Shown one piece after another: positions 63,974 to 64,000 of a DNA stretch of 64,000 bases (positions within the stretch are counted from its first letter, which is position 1; each line of letters starts with the position of its first letter). The DNA comes from JAAYJM01 sp964498585 (lineage in GTDB: Bacteria; Bacteroidota; Ignavibacteria; Kapaibacteriales; UBA2268). The stretch is from the NCBI GenBank assembly GCA_964498585.1, contig CAZCHH010000001.1, positions 1 through 64,000 on the forward strand. The letters are read 5' to 3'. The notes beneath the pieces are model-generated. The model was not told the DNA's origin. It saw nothing but the letters and a program-made list of their open reading frames with translations, and did no database searches. A program made the position numbers and the translations under genes.

Positions 63974-64000
63974 TTTTTCAGTGTAAGAAAATTGTAGGAA

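Overview
The window is AT-rich chromosomal DNA from a member of the FCB superphylum (the Bacteroidota / Chlorobiota / Ignavibacteriota / Kapabacteria side). Three things point there. At least six large exported proteins end in a Por-type (type IX secretion, T9SS) sorting domain, and a seventh ends in a related Ig-like/T9SS-type tail. Several genes are preceded by the Bacteroidota-type promoter (TTTG about 20 nt upstream of TAnnTTTG). Intergenic spaces are full of the palindromic repeats typical of these genomes. The exact phylum cannot be fixed from the sequence alone.

Layout: 1-12.4 kb, three minus-strand exported proteins (giant beta-helix protein, HExxH metalloprotease, subtilase). 12.5-18.1 kb, plus-strand glutamine synthetase followed by gatE-gatD, which encode an archaeal-type Glu-tRNA(Gln) amidotransferase. 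18.2-23.9 kb, a gingipain-like protease and mannose-1-phosphate guanylyltransferase (minus). 24.0-28.2 kb, an overlapping plus-strand operon der-suhB-dapF-M20 amidohydrolase. 28.2-30.2 kb, an ankyrin protein with a Cys-rich DUF3795 protein. 30.8-35.7 kb, a four-gene minus-strand operon: split transketolase (N then C half), a MEMO1/AMMECR1 fusion and a CCA-adding-type enzyme. 36.1-42.6 kb, a TonB protein with a 54-aa membrane protein, then an outer-membrane barrel and a multi-Ig T9SS cargo protein. 42.7-51.9 kb, mfd, a nitronate monooxygenase-family gene, a membrane LytTR regulator, mutS and an orphan HicB-like gene. 51.9-53.9 kb, a YARHG protein and a RelE-type toxin-antitoxin pair. 54.2-64 kb, a second subtilase, ribosomal protein S1, an Asp-box (sialidase-like) cargo protein and rpsF.

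Most notable: (1) intact gatDE, a system regarded as archaeal, in a bacterial context and near a divergent glutamine synthetase. (2) Four TAGGG(A/G) direct repeats at 19-21 bp spacing between a LytTR regulator and the nitronate monooxygenase-family gene, just upstream of a TAGATTTG promoter element: a candidate LytTR operator array. (3) A C-terminal module shared by two otherwise unrelated T9SS cargo proteins. (4) Several families of palindromic repeats, including one with compensatory base changes and one that brackets the toxin-antitoxin module. No tRNA, rRNA, CRISPR array, transposase or phage gene was recognised.
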